Assembly: GCA_944472135.2 (NCBI GenBank)
Contig: OX235270.1
Coordinates: forward strand, 70,813,168 to 70,877,167
Direction of reading: 5' to 3'
Source: Trichobilharzia regenti
Lineage: Eukaryota > Platyhelminthes > Trematoda > Strigeidida > Schistosomatidae
DNA: 64,000 bases
In this document: piece by piece, positions 35,146 to 45,771 of the stretch
Numbering within the stretch: position 1 is the first letter of the stretch
Layout of the letters: each line of letters opens with the position of its first letter
Position numbers and translations under genes: made by a program
Notes under the pieces: model-generated
Told to the model about the DNA's origin: nothing
Seen by the model: only the letters and a program-made list of their open reading frames with translations
The model's database searches: none

Positions 35146-35559
35146 TAAGTTAATCTGTAATAATGCCTAACTCTTTATAAACAACTACAAACTCCAAGAC
35201 TTCTCATCTTTATGTGGTCATTTATCACTCTACGACGCATAGAAATATTATTTTTGAAACTTCTTACTCAGAAGAAATGGTATTTTATAAATGTAAGATT
35301 ACTTTATTCTCTAGATGCTTACAATTTTCCGCTTTCCGTGATCACTCCAGGCATTTGATTTCCAGTATAGGTTTCGAAGAATAATACATAATTCTTTCAT
35401 AACACATACAGTCATACTTCAACCTACGGCGTATCAATAACTTATTTTGTCATTTATCTATGGAGTTTTCTGCAAGAATAAATACTTATCGAATCCTTTT
35501 ATAAATTCTTTTATTACAGTAAACAGTATTACACACAACTTCTCAAATTAGTATTAATT
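35146..35559. other. AT-rich sequence, nothing recognised
   Basis: No assignment. Confidence 0.4.
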
Positions 35560-35830
35560 GGTGGATGGTGACTAGCAGGGGAATCCAGGATGCGCATTTC
35601 GTCCTATTTGGGACTCGTCAGTTGGATGTACCTGCATTTCTCAGTGAGTGATAATGTTCCCACCGAAGCTCGAACCCAGTGCCAATAGTTTCAAACGCCA
35701 AAGCTTTATCCACTAGACCACTTGGGCCACGAGAGCCACCTCTTGTGCAATGGGTCATCGTCGAAGCATCTGCACAAGAAGCCGACATGTCAACCTGAGA
35801 CCGAGCACTTCGGTCCAATCAACGATGGGA
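35560..35830 (-). mobile_element. Sm-alpha-like SINE with hammerhead ribozyme
   Basis: On the minus strand it has a tRNA-like head (aagtggtctagtggataaag and box B gggttcgagcttc, near 35725-35660) followed by a hammerhead ribozyme (35583-35627). This head-then-ribozyme order is that of the known schistosome Sm-alpha SINE family, transcribed by RNA polymerase III and self-cleaving. It supports the assignment of the window to a schistosome. Confidence 0.9.
35583..35627 (-). ncRNA. Hammerhead ribozyme (Sm-alpha)
   Basis: Minus strand: ATCCAA (stem I), core CTGACGA, stem II GTCC/GGAC with loop CAAATA, GAAA, stem III from the self-complementary ATGCGCAT, cleavage-site C (35589), then CTGGAT closing stem I with one A-C mismatch next to the core. 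All conserved core bases are present. Confidence 0.9.
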
Positions 35831-36356
35831 AAATCTAAAATTCAATTAAACCTCCTAAATGTTGTCACTTTAAATTATGGTTACTGTCTCTTTAACCTAG
35901 AAACCTCATGTCAAAATAAATACGCCGTACAAATGTGAAAAGGCAGCTAGATTGTCACGAAAATGGTTGAGTTGTCCTAAAACAACTAGGTTATTGACGC
36001 ATTATTATTCTAGCCAACGCCTTTGGTAATGACTAACACAGGCTTTGATTAATTCCCAAGGGTTTTTAACTTTCTTCGTAGTGGCAGACTCACTTTGTTG
36101 ATGATCCATGGATGAAATAAATACAGGTGCATAAAGTGATCTTCCCTATTGTGACTGACTATTAATTTGTGCTAAATTTATATTTTATCTATATTTCAGT
36201 TTACGCGTCTTGATGATGACAGGGTTATTTTTCCTCCGAATCCTACAACTCTCAGTATAAACACATTTTTAATTTACCAGGTTGAGTCAATTGGTTGACT
36301 GAAACTACCTATCGGGAGTCTACAGTTGCAAATGTTACATGGTTGGAGGTATTCGG

Positions 36357-36500
36357 TAAGAAGCTGTTGGCCCTAGTTTCATGCTTGTTGGTGACCTTCA
36401 GTAAGGTGTGCCTGCAAACTTAGAGGAACTTATCTCCCCTCAGAACTTCGGACCCGCATCAGGAAATGCTGTAGCCAATGACGTCACCAGTGATTTATTC
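36357..36500 (-). repeat. Degenerate Sm-alpha-like ribozyme element
   Basis: Minus strand shows CACCTTA, CTGAAGG in place of CTGANGA, a poorly paired stem II, GAAA (36377-36380) and CTAGGGCCAACAGC. The flank resembles that of the 8.27 kb element. The core A-to-G change should abolish activity. Confidence 0.6.
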
Positions 36501-36904
36501 GGATTCAAGACTGATCTCTTTTAAGACTGTATTAGGCCGGTGCTTCCTGCTTACTGTCATCTAATATCAGTTTAAAGGGGACCTATCTTAACAAAAATAC
36601 TAAGGACTTGACCGATAGATTTCGGTCCGCACCAATCCCAAAAACGAGACGTATGGCAATAGTCAATCCCAACCGACTAGTCTATGAGCAGCTATAAGTC
36701 TTTGTGAAGTCAATAATTCATGCATCACCTTAACATTTCCAGACCGTTATTCAAGAGTAAGGCTTCCAAGACAAGTTAACCTAAACGATCCTCTGAGCAT
36801 ACAACTCTATCATAAATACCCGAAGCAATTCTGCAAATTCTTCTTCAAAAGTTTTATTTACGGTTACAATATATTCAATCAGTTGTGTTCATTTCGGCGA
36901 GTTT
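36501..36904. other. Unassigned sequence
   Basis: Nothing recognised. Confidence 0.4.
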
Positions 36905-37140
36905 TGTCAGTGGTTCAGCTGCAGGACGCTCACTAACTACACACGTGTTGTGGGTACTGATCCTCGGCAGCGGCACTCCTAAATCTTGCTGAGCCGGCAG
37001 TATATCCCCATGAACAGGGAAGGTTGAGCATATGAGGCCAGCAATCCCATTCCGTAAAACTAAAACCCCTGCTGCTGAGATCCCAAAGCTCTAGCTTGAA
37101 GCCCCAAGTTCCACTCGGAATGTTAACAAATAAAATAACA
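36905..37140 (+). mobile_element. SINE-like element, family B copy 7, diverged
   Basis: A diverged head (agtggttcagctgcaggacg), a gggaaggttgagcatatgag body, a gccagcaatcccattccgta block, a gctgctgagatcccaaagct block and the tail gaagccccaagttccactcg. Confidence 0.65.
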
Positions 37141-38117
37141 ATAAATAAATTTCGGTTCACATTTAGACACAATGATCATTAAATTGATTGGTCATTTGGT
37201 AATTTATCAGGTAAAGTATGAAAAATATCAGAAAACATGAGTATTGGAAGTAATATAATGGTGACTCAGTAGATTTATTTTTAGGAAAAATAACCAATAC
37301 CTGAGTAATTATTTTGAGATGTTGCGAAATACTGAATTTAGCAGTAAAAGCATTTCTTTCTCTTGATTTTTTGACCTCATTTAAGTCAGCTCATTTAAAA
37401 CTAAATTACAGTCAGTACAGGATACATCAAAGGCCATGGTTAGGTGTAGAATTTAAGACCTAGCAATGTGCTAAACTTTCGTGGAAAACACGTTAAACAA
37501 AATGGATAAATGTAGAATAAATATCTCTTCAGTTTATCTTGATATTACTGAACTGTCCTTTTAAATATATTACATGTCCTAAGACCAATTAAATGAAGTT
37601 GTTTAAAATCATGCATAATGTCTAAACAGAATGATTGAAAAAACTAAATATTGGTCTTTACTAGTGTAGGAATAACATTCAATATGACCAAAGTAAAAAA
37701 AACAAGATTTTTGAAGTTTCTGTGTTCTCTGCGTGTGCATAGCCGTCAATACAAGTTACTAGCTTATAACCAACTTTCAAACTAATGTACATTCTATGTT
37801 CTGAACATCATATACCATCCGCCAACAATACCTGTTCTGTGACTTTCTTTTGAAATTATAAATATATTTCTCTGATACGTTTATTTCTATTGTTATGCAT
37901 GACAGACAAAACTAATTGTCCACAATAAACACCACTCAATGATTTCCAAAACTGCTCAGATAATCGCTCTAAAGCGGCGATTTTGAAATATATACCTAAT
38001 AATAAAGAAGTGAATTTGAAGTGTGAATACATATCAAGTAAAATATTATATATAGCACTTTTAATGTTATTTATCTGATTCAGTGAATTAGAAATTCTTT
38101 GCAAATCCTTAGATCAT
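37141..38117. other. AT-rich sequence downstream of the host gene
   Basis: No assignment. The 82-codon minus-strand frame at 37856-38104 lies just past the likely gene end and has no motif. Confidence 0.4.
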
Positions 38118-38123
38118 TTTATT
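38118..38123 (-). promoter_or_regulatory. Candidate polyadenylation signal AATAAA
   Basis: AATAAA on the minus strand about 240 bases after the stop codon of the C2-type terminal exon (38360-38362). The position suits the 3' end of that gene. The motif is common in AT-rich DNA, so this is only a candidate. Confidence 0.35.
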
Positions 38124-38359
38124 CTGGTGATTGTTTTTAACAGCAGACATAATGCGTATATTAATCACATGAACAAGTTCAAAAGTACTAACCGTTGTTC
38201 ATTTTCACAAACTTTCTCTAAAGAATAAATAAGAAAGAATACCAAAATAGGGCGAAAAAATGAAAATAATTAATTAATCCATTAATCTATTCGTGTTAGT
38301 TTTAAAGCTTTTCTTAATGATGTCTTCTGCATTTTCAAATGTCAATCTGTTTCGCCTCA

Positions 38360-38950
38360 TCAAAATTTGTCAATCTCATGCCAGTAAGTTATCTTCCTTG
38401 TTGAATTAGGTGAATTACAGGCTTTTAATTTATTCACTTCTGTAATTAAATCATTCCACTGTAACACGGCTGAATCATTAGTGTTGACAACATTCGATCC
38501 GAGTACAATTCTAGTTAAACAACGTGCTTGACAAGATGAATTAGTTCGGAAAAATATTTCAAAAATTGTTTTAATATCTTTATAGTATAATATATAATCC
38601 ATATCCACATTTAATGATAAGTGTTCTTGGGAAGGTATTGTGATTTGATCAACAATATAACCGTCTTTTGCATCAGTATTCAATGATGTCTTGTCGTCAT
38701 CGAATTTGACGATTTCGATTGGTTGACTTTTTAGAGATTGTTGAGCCATACTTCTCAGGCAGAATATTGCTCTAAAGAGTAGTTCAGCTGAAAATTTAGA
38801 AGATATAAAGTTATTTAAAAACCACTGTTCATTTGTGAGCATTTCTAATAGCTTTAAGATGTCTACACAGTCCACTAAATGAAGTTGATAACTGTTAGTT
38901 TGTAACGAACACGATTTACAATTAGTGTCGGAATCTTTGTGAACAAATAC
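38360..38950 (-). CDS. Terminal exon of probable synaptotagmin-like gene (C2B end)
   Basis: Open frame to a stop at 38360-38362. Counting from 38875, residues 121-144 read TRIVLGSN, a spacer, then LQWNDLI, and 162-168 read ITYWHEI. This matches the C-terminal part of synaptotagmin C2B domains (lG..., then a W with acidic partner, then a final WHxL-type motif), with the stop three codons later. The frame stays open upstream to about 38950. Possible acceptor AG sites are ttcatttag just before 38875 and others further up, so the exon start is unsettled. The first half of C2B is not visible here and may be on an unseen exon. Expected role: membrane or protein binding in vesicle traffic. Homology is inferred from pattern, not a search. 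Confidence 0.55.
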   Translation of the reverse strand, partial: VFVHKDSDTNCKSCSLQTNSYQLHLVDCVDILKLLEMLTNEQWFLNNFISSKFSAELLFRAIFCLRSMAQQSLKSQPIEIVKFDDDKTSLNTDAKDGYIVDQITIPSQEHLSLNVDMDYILYYKDIKTIFEIFFRTNSSCQARCLTRIVLGSNVVNTNDSAVLQWNDLITEVNKLKACNSPNSTRKITYWHEIDKF

Positions 38951-39464
38951 TCAGTAAACATAGATTCATGAATGCCTATTTATAGAAGAGAATAACAACT
39001 TCAAAGGTGATTGACTAGTACGCTTCTCAAACTTTTTGAAAAATATCCTAATAAAGTTATAATACAATCCATATGTACTTACCGAAATGAGCGAATAGGA
39101 TGAAGAAAAAAGAAACACTATCCGTCACCTAGATGCCTTGTTATTACTGTCTATAGCAAAGCTGTTGCCAGCTTCCTGGTTAATCCTGGAACATTTTTTT
39201 TTGCTTTTCGCGTAAGCATAGAAAATATCCGCGTTTATTTTAGACAAAATGCATAATTTTATAACCATTAGGATTTACTATGGTGGCGTGTTTACTCAGA
39301 AGAATATTATTTGTGCAGAAAGAGGTGAATGTTTGTAGTATTGTCCATTAATCACCAACTGTGTTTAAAAGGCTTTCACCATACTCGAATGAGATACACA
39401 AAGAACGTAATCACTGTAACATAACGTTATTTCACATCCGTTTATTTGTCGTTGTATTTCATAC
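38951..39464. other. Probable intron sequence, no repeat recognised
   Basis: Lies within the inferred intron of the C2 gene; a small missing exon could be here but none could be identified. Confidence 0.35.
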
Positions 39465-39955
39465 ACGCTACCAGTACTCCCTAGTTTTCAATGGTTCTCC
39501 AACTGATATCAATCCGTGATCAACTCGTAAAAACAAAACTAATCCCTTGAGACCAACTCTTGAAAATTAATTTGATGCTCATTAGTGACTTTCTACGGGA
39601 TGGAGTTTCCTGGAGTTCTAGTGAGAAATCGTGATCAGTGAGGTCCATCCAGAAGTCACGTCTGAGGATGGATGTTCCACCGCCGACATTGGTTGAGGTC
39701 GCGCTAAATTACGAATTGGTAGAAGTTAGAATTCATGAGCTCTTGAGTCGAGTCCCAGTGGCCTAATATTGGGCAAGCTCGTATACCATATGGTATACGA
39801 GCTTGCCTTGTAACCGGAAGGTCCTGGGTTCGAACCCTGGTGGTGGGTGTGTACTGGCGATGATTCCCATACTAGGATGAAACAGGAGCTGTCCAGTACT
39901 CCCTGGTTTTCAATGGTTCTCCAACTGATATCAATCCATGATCAACTCGTAAAAA
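39465..39955 (+). repeat. SINE-like element, family C copy 5, partly tandem
   Basis: A family C tail (39471-39565: ccagtactccctagttttca, caatccgtgatcaactcgta) is followed by an almost complete unit. That unit has a gtcacgtctgaggatggatg segment, the ggtagaagttagaattcatg segment, a tRNA-like head with B box gggttcgaaccctgg (39830), and the same tail again at 39893-39955. The two tails are 422 bp apart, so one unit is about 420 bp. The head contains an inserted palindrome. Confidence 0.8.
39772..39807. repeat. Perfect 36-bp palindrome in a tRNA-like head
   Basis: Starts ggcaagctcgtatacca and continues with its exact reverse complement to gcttgcc. The right half is the normal tRNA-like sequence of family C; the left half is an inverted duplicate of it. 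Confidence 0.95.
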
Positions 39956-40621
39956 AAAGTATCAATTACTGGATAATATTCAAAATATAATTGATCAGTC
40001 ATTCTTAATAAGTAACTGAACGTTGAATAGTAGAAATTCACTAACATTCCAATAACTTTGGTAATTTGTGATGTTATCCTAGTTCACATATTTAATTAAA
40101 ACTTAGACAACTTTTTACTCCTTCATGAAACGAAATACACATATATGCAATTGTCAAGTCAGAAGCCTATACAAACTTCATTATTATTCTATGATTGTAA
40201 ATGTATCTCAGTAGCATAATGCCTGAAACAGTGTTTTATTTTGTTCATCTTCATTGTCATTACAAAGGAATACAGTTTGAAACACTGAACTGGTTTCATT
40301 AGTTGGAATTCTGTGAAAAAGAAGGCCAATAATCGCTCATCTCTGATCCCAGCAAACGTCCACTTGAAGTAAAGATCAACCGCAGTCAAATTTTGATGCA
40401 AAAAATAGTCAAATAATCACACATCAGTTAATCAAAACGGCAGTATTCAAGTTTCTGCAAAGACTTTATAGAGATGGAAGGTGACATTAACTCTTTTAAA
40501 GTAACAGGCTTCGTGTATATTTCCTTGTTGAACCAATTCCTATGATTAATACAGAAGTTATAGTATTATTAACCAATTGAAAAAGCTGAATGTTAAAAAC
40601 GCAGGAGATAAATTTATTTAA
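39956..40621. other. AT-rich intronic sequence
   Basis: No gene or repeat recognised. The minus-strand 70-codon frame at 40189-40401 has no C2 or other motif. Confidence 0.4.
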
Positions 40622-41295
40622 ATGTACAACCTCCTTTACCCACCTATCTGGGAAGCATCCTTTCAACTACAGGCGAGAGGAACTGACGAGGATATCAAAG
40701 TCAGAATCGGAAAAGCAAGACAAGCTTTCATTACTCTTAAGTCTGTGTGCAGGTCAACAGCCCTACTCGGCATCAAAAATAACATCCGGATTTCAACTCC
40801 AATGTGAGGTCAATCAGTGCTACTATACGGATCAGAGACTTGGCCATCGCGTCATGAAGAGCATCTCAAACAAACCACAGACCTTCATTAACAGTTGTCT
40901 TCGCTCAATACTCAAGATCACATGGCCAGCCAGGAAAGATCAGAAACAGGGATCTCTGGAAATGAGCGAACCAACCCAGCAGGAACCGATTGTGAAACGA
41001 ATAGTCAGGAAGAAATGGAGATGGATTGGCTGGCCATACGCTGAGGAAACGATCAAGTGACATCACTAGACAAGCCATCGCTCGAGTGAAACCAGGCCGA
41101 AAGGGAAGTGGGCGGCGAGTTGGTCGCCAGTGCCAGGGTGGGGTGACTTGGAGGAGGTCATGTGAAGAGGAGATGAAAGCGTGTGGGCAGACTTGGAGCG
41201 GGCTGAGAAAGTTGGCAGAAAGCCGAAGGCAATGGAGACTTGGGCAGCTGAAGCCCTATGTTCCTCTAGGAACCAAAGGATATTATAATAATAAT
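40622..41295 (+). mobile_element. RTE-like element, copy R9, 5'-truncated
   Basis: Starts at the ctgggaagcatc region after RT and runs to the gttcctctaggaac hairpin with (AAT)n at about 41255-41295. It shares specific variants with R7 (gtctgtgtgcaggtcaacag; gacttggccatcgcgtcatg) and the ggctggccatacgc frame break with R1 and R7. It sits antisense in the inferred C2-gene intron. Coding frames are partial (40590-41060) and non-functional. Confidence 0.85.
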
Positions 41296-42439
41296 ACAAA
41301 CTTATCGTACTATTTAAACCTACTTTCGTTTGTGAGGAGTCTTAAATGTTTCATTTTCTCCAAGTGTATTTCCAGCTGAGATGACTGTTTTATATAACGC
41401 AACGATAGTTCTACCATAGGCTTATTTGCTAATCCAACTTGTCCAGCCTTGTGCACAGATATCTGCTAGAATAAAGTAATATTTAAAAAATAAACAGAGC
41501 AACCGTCCATGTATAAATTTCTTGGGGGGGGGGGGACAGCACGGATATTGTTTCATAATGTCATTATCAATTAGCGACCACCAAAATACACGAACACTAA
41601 CTTAAAAGCTGGTATGATGAATACTCACAAAACTTTAACCATATCACTTATCACCTATTTATGGTTCCAAACTCATGAACTGTAAGGTTATAACAAAAAA
41701 GTTCTTTCGTAAAGAGAATAACCGTCTCACCATACATGAATCTACCGATATAATTTACCCCATCTAAACTAAACTGCATTGAAACCAAAGTATTTTCCCA
41801 TTTTTATGTGGAATAACCTGTCTGAAAATCAGGAATTACTCTGATGAAATTTGTCTCCGCCATGCTTTGAAGGTGAAAACCTCAGATCTCATGGAGTTAC
41901 CACGCTAACTCTGCTACTGCATTAAGAAGTAATACCTATAACTACACAAATTCTAAATGTTTGCATAACAACTACAATATACTGTGAGATATTACAATAC
42001 AGGTTATTCAAAGCGATAAACACACGCGCACACATACAGTGATTCAGTTCAAGAAAGGCAACAAGAAAATAGGATGAAAATGAAATAAATTTTAATACGG
42101 TCATGCAGGATATTTAACTATGAAACGATATTACACAAATACAATGATGTAAGCATGATAAAGACACATCACTTTGACAGTCTTTGTAAGCTTATTAAGT
42201 CAAAAAATTACTGAACACTAAAATCTTGCCAGTAAATTCTTTCAAACATCTCATACTACTTTGACCAATAATAAGTAGCTACAAATTACCAAGATAATTT
42301 TAGGATTTTGAATGTGTAATAGCAAAAAAGGAGCGTCAGAATATCCCAAAATATTCGAAAGTGACTGCTCTGCAGACGATAAATAGTTAACTTTCACTAA
42401 GAGTACCTCTGAGAACAAACAATTCCCCTCATCAAATAC
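41296..42439. other. AT-rich intronic sequence with a G run
   Basis: Contains twelve consecutive G at 41524-41535. No gene or repeat family recognised. Confidence 0.45.
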
Positions 42440-43262
42440 TATTATTGTACTATTGTTCCCTTGGGTTCCGAGTGGAACATGGGACTTCAACAACACATAC
42501 CCACTTTCGTATATTTTCTACAACCCTCTTCAGCCGCGACCACGATTCACCGTAATCGTTCGTCTTCTCCTCGCACGATCTCCTCCACGTCAATCTCACA
42601 CCAACGTCCCACTCGTTGCCAACCTCACAATGGGATTCGATCTCTTCCCGGATAGAGACCTGGTTATCTCACATCATGTCGTTAGGTCTCTTTTACCTGC
42701 AGTCCTCCTGTTATGCTTCGGTCACCAGCCAGTGTGTCGTGGAATTTTATTTTGTCTTTCCTTCACTCTTCACTCCTTTATTCAGTAGTGTACACTGAAC
42801 TCCTTCTCCTTCTGTTGCCCATCTCTGGATTGAATCATCTTTCTCTTTCACCATCCTCCTCTGCTTTCTTCTATTAGCTTCCAGGTATCCATTGAAAGCC
42901 ATTCTTGTCAGTTTTTTCTTCCTAGGACAGTTGTACACTTTTCTTTGAATATCGCCTTCAAAGAGTTCCAGTGTTCTTTCACACAGGTTTCCTCGGTGAT
43001 GCCACGTCGTGTCTCAGACTTTGCTCTGATCTGATGTGTAGCGAAGGCATCCCTTGTAATTTTGTCCTTCAGTTTCTGAAGGTTGAACTTGAATTGCAGT
43101 GGTCTGTCTCCAGTTGTGTTGCAGGGATTGACCTTGAATGTTCCCTGAACCAGATGATGATCTGAGCCCACATCTGCTCCCCTTCTCGACTTTGTGTCCA
43201 GCAGGAAGGCTGTGTCTCCGCTTCCTTGAGATTGATATGAAATCTATCCGGTTTGTGGCAGT
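42440..43262 (-). mobile_element. RTE-like element, copy R10, RT domain deleted
   Basis: Minus strand. The frame at 42908-43171 reads GSDHHLVQGTFKVNP and onward, the SDH catalytic end of the APE-type endonuclease and the linker after it. An adjoining frame (43014-43277) covers the upstream CHKPDR-like part, out of register. Next come decayed LEANRRKQRRMVKEK linker sequence (near 42870) and, with no RT domain, the 3' end (42440-42560) with a gttccgagtggaac-type hairpin and an AAT tail. It is thus an internally deleted copy keeping the endonuclease half that R1 and R7 lack. Confidence 0.75.
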
Positions 43263-43414
43263 TATATATAAATACAATTATATTTCAATTGTTATTGACA
43301 TACACAATTGTAAGTTTGTTGGTTTTGATAATATTTCGAACCGAATTACTTGCCGTGACACAACTGACAGCTTGTATTGTTCAGTTCACATATTAATATT
43401 TTGTAATAGCGGGT

Positions 43415-43640
43415 GCGTCGATGGTATAGCGGTTAGGACGCTCACCGACCATGCACATGGTCCGGGGTTCAATCCCCGACCGATGTATTCCTTTACATCG
43501 CAAAGCCAGAAATAATGCTGGTAAAGAGGAAAGGTTGGGCATGAGGCTAGCAACCTAATCCTGTAAAAAAATTAAACACTGCTACAGAAACTTCAAGCCA
43601 CTAGCTTGAGGCCCTATGTTCCACGTGAAGGAAAACAAAA
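43415..43640 (+). mobile_element. SINE-like element, family B copy 8, with target duplication
   Basis: Full-length copy: tgcgtcgatggtatagcggt head, ggttcaatcccc B box, the ggaaaggttgggcatgaggc body, the agaaacttcaagccactagc block and a gccctatgttccacgtgaag tail. It is flanked by aatagcggg on both sides (43406-43414 and 43641-43649), a clear target-site duplication. Confidence 0.9.
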
Positions 43641-43930
43641 AATAGCGGGTAGTGAGTAGTTCCGCTCGAAATGTTACTTAAATTTAAAAAAGGAAACTTG
43701 TTCTGTGTAAACAACCACTGAAATAAAATCAACTGATCTATTCCACAATGTACAAACTTTCCACAGTAGTTATTTTCTCAGTAAATCGTTTTTATTGATT
43801 AGATAAGAGTATGCTGAAAACAAGAAACCTCATATCTGTAAGACAACTGCTTCAATTGTGCAGGTAATTAATTTCTGTGAGTAGTAAATCCAAAACATTA
43901 AACTTAACCCTGTTGTCAGCGAATTCTGCA

Positions 43931-44136
43931 GTGCGTCGGTTGCACAGTGGTTAGGACTCTCGCCGACCATGCACATGGTCCGGGGTTCGGGCCCACGCCG
44001 ACGCACACCTGATATCTATGGTCGGCCTGCAAATTTTGGGCTACCGATATCCACGATGAAAATTCCACACTTGTACCAAAAATACGGTGTGGAGTCAAGC
44101 TGTAATCAAAAATAAAAAAATAAAAATAAAATAATA
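43931..44136 (+). mobile_element. SINE-like element, family A copy 2
   Basis: Order as in the 10.2 and 56.1 kb copies: gtgcgtcggttgcacagtgg head, a ccggggttcgggcccacg B-box region, acacctgatatctatggtcg, a tgtggagtcaagctgtaatc block and an A-rich tail. Confidence 0.85.
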
Positions 44137-44250
44137 CAACAAACAAATCTTAAAACCAGTTTAATGTTAGTCAACAGTCATCAGTGTTATCTGTCTAAGA
44201 TTTTGCCCATCTTTTGACTCGAATTTGAACAAAGCAAGAACTACAGTTTT

Positions 44251-44302
44251 AGCAGAATAAAACGGTACCATCTTTTATTTCGTTGCCTTCTCGTCAGCTG
44301 CT
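44251..44302 (-). ncRNA. Hammerhead ribozyme, PLE P4 left arm
   Basis: Minus strand: AGCAG, core CTGACGA, a very short stem II region G-AAGGCAA-C, GAAA, stem III ATAAAA/TTTTAT with a loop containing ggtacc, cleavage-site T, then CTGCT closing a five-base stem I. All core bases are intact. It is in the same orientation as the C2 gene, so it would be part of that gene's intron RNA. Confidence 0.8.
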
Positions 44303-44523
44303 TACATGGCAAAGACATTATTAAATATATCTACAACAACAATTTTAACATACTTGCACAGAGTTAAGTTTAAACAAAAATCAATCGATCAATATACGCA
44401 TACACTAAAATATATACATATATAAATATGCAATATTAACCACTATTCCGAACAATAATAATCAAACACAATGGAAACTTTTAGCATTTCACATTCGGAG
44501 GAAAGAGAGGTGAAATTATCCAG

Positions 44524-44822
44524 TTACCAGGGCAAAGAAAGGCTGATAACCGCTTCTTTCTGGACGCATAGATCAGGTTTCAGGCGCTTGATGGAAATGG
44601 CTTCAGCAAACTTAAGGAGAATTGAGCTACTTTGCTTATTGATAATTTTGAACGACTTTTCAACGTCCACCTCATGACCCGTGTCGAGAAGATGCCTGGT
44701 GATGGCACTGTTTAAAGCATTTGTTCCCTTTAGACGTAAGCTTTTCGGTACATGTTCAGAAAATCGTAGATATGCCCTTCTTTCTGTCCTTCCAATGTAA
44801 CTGCTCCCGCAGATACATGTAA
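44524..44822 (-). pseudogene. PLE GIY-YIG endonuclease fragment, left arm
   Basis: Mirror image of the right-arm frame: CGSSYIGRT, RFSEH, ending in SLSLPW. The domain is truncated at the palindrome centre just before the cysteine-rich start of the GIY-YIG core, so no complete endonuclease could be made. Confidence 0.8.
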
Positions 44823-44836
44823 CTTTGTATACAAAT

Positions 44837-45135
44837 TTACATGTATCTGCGGGAGCAGTTACATTGGAAGGACAGAAACAAGGGCATATCTACGATTTTC
44901 TGAACATGTACCAAAAAGCTTACGTCTAAAGGGAACAAATGCTTTAAACAGTGCCATCACCAGGCATCTTCTCGACACGGGTCATGAGGTGGACGTTGAA
45001 AAGTCGTTCAAAATTATCAATAAGCAAAATAGCTCAATTCTCCTTAAGTTTGCTGAAGCCATTTCCATCAAGCGCATGAAACCTGATTTATGCGTCCAGA
45101 AAGAAGCGGTTATCAGCCTTTCTTTGCCCTGGTAA
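44837..45135 (+). pseudogene. PLE GIY-YIG endonuclease fragment, right arm
   Basis: Open frame of about 99 codons reading TCICGSSYIGRTETRAYL, then RFSEH, HLLDTGHEVDVEKSF and the C-terminus KEAVISLSLPW. The YIG motif, the following Arg and the EH pair are preserved. RT is missing and there is no start codon context. Diverged from the family 1 domain at 8.5 kb but clearly homologous. Confidence 0.8.
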
Positions 45136-45358
45136 CTGGATAATTTCACCTCTCTTTCCTCCGGATGTGAAATGCTAAAAGTTTCCATTGTGTTTGATTA
45201 TTATTGTTCGGAATAGTGGTTAATATTGCATATTTATATATTTATATATTTTTAGTGTATGCGTATATTGATCGATTGATTTTTTGTTTAAACTGAACTC
45301 TGTGCAAGTATGTTAAAATTGTTGTTGTAGATATATTTAATAATGTCTTTGCCATGTA

Positions 45359-45410
45359 AGCAGCTGACGAGAAGGCAACGAAATAAAAGATGGTACCGTT
45401 TTATTCTGCT
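45359..45410 (+). ncRNA. Hammerhead ribozyme, PLE P4 right arm
   Basis: Same structure as the left arm: AGCAG, CTGACGA (45364-45370), GAAA (45380-45383), stem III ATAAAA/TTTTAT, cleavage-site T (45405), CTGCT. The core is intact. Antisense to the C2 gene. Confidence 0.8.
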
Positions 45411-45771
45411 AAAACTGTAGTTCATGCTTTGTTCAAATTCATTAAAGGGAATGAATGTATGAAATTTTTGACTCCAAGTTAGAAGCCCAAACACCAGCAT
45501 ATGATCTTGACTACTCGCTTCGCATACAAAGTGAATACTGAGTAATAACTGATTAGTGAATAGTTGACTGTCAATATAGTGACTAAACATTAAAGCTTTT
45601 GCTGCAATACACCGAACTCAATCATTCTTTATCCCACGCAAATTTAGAGACTATCACCACCCAGTTGCTTTTCCAACCTGAAACAGCTGAGTAAACAGTG
45701 AGTAAACTCTTTGAAGATTAAAATTTTTTTAAATAAGTGATAAGGTGTATAGCACATACATAGAAACTCGC

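Larger units (their letters stand above)
44221..45462. mobile_element. Penelope-like element fold-back, copy P4 (giant palindrome)
   Basis: Two 5'-truncated copies of a PLE family 3 element face each other head to head. Arms run 44221-44829 (minus) and 44830-45440 (plus), with the symmetry axis between 44829 and 44830 and only a single central mismatch before the arms pair. Each arm has the GIY-YIG tail and the 3' terminal region with a hammerhead. The right copy continues about 20 bp further to the element end (tgtatgaaat). Arms differ at scattered positions, for example four residues in about 70 codons of a shared shadow frame. It lies in the inferred C2-gene intron. Confidence 0.9.

Noticed and set aside
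37856..38104. 82-codon frame just past the C2 gene end
   Set aside because: Lies in the expected 3' untranslated region and has no motif.
44471..45188. Two mirror-image 68-codon frames (44471-44677 plus, 44982-45188 minus)
   Set aside because: Antisense shadows of the GIY-YIG frames in the two arms of the PLE palindrome.
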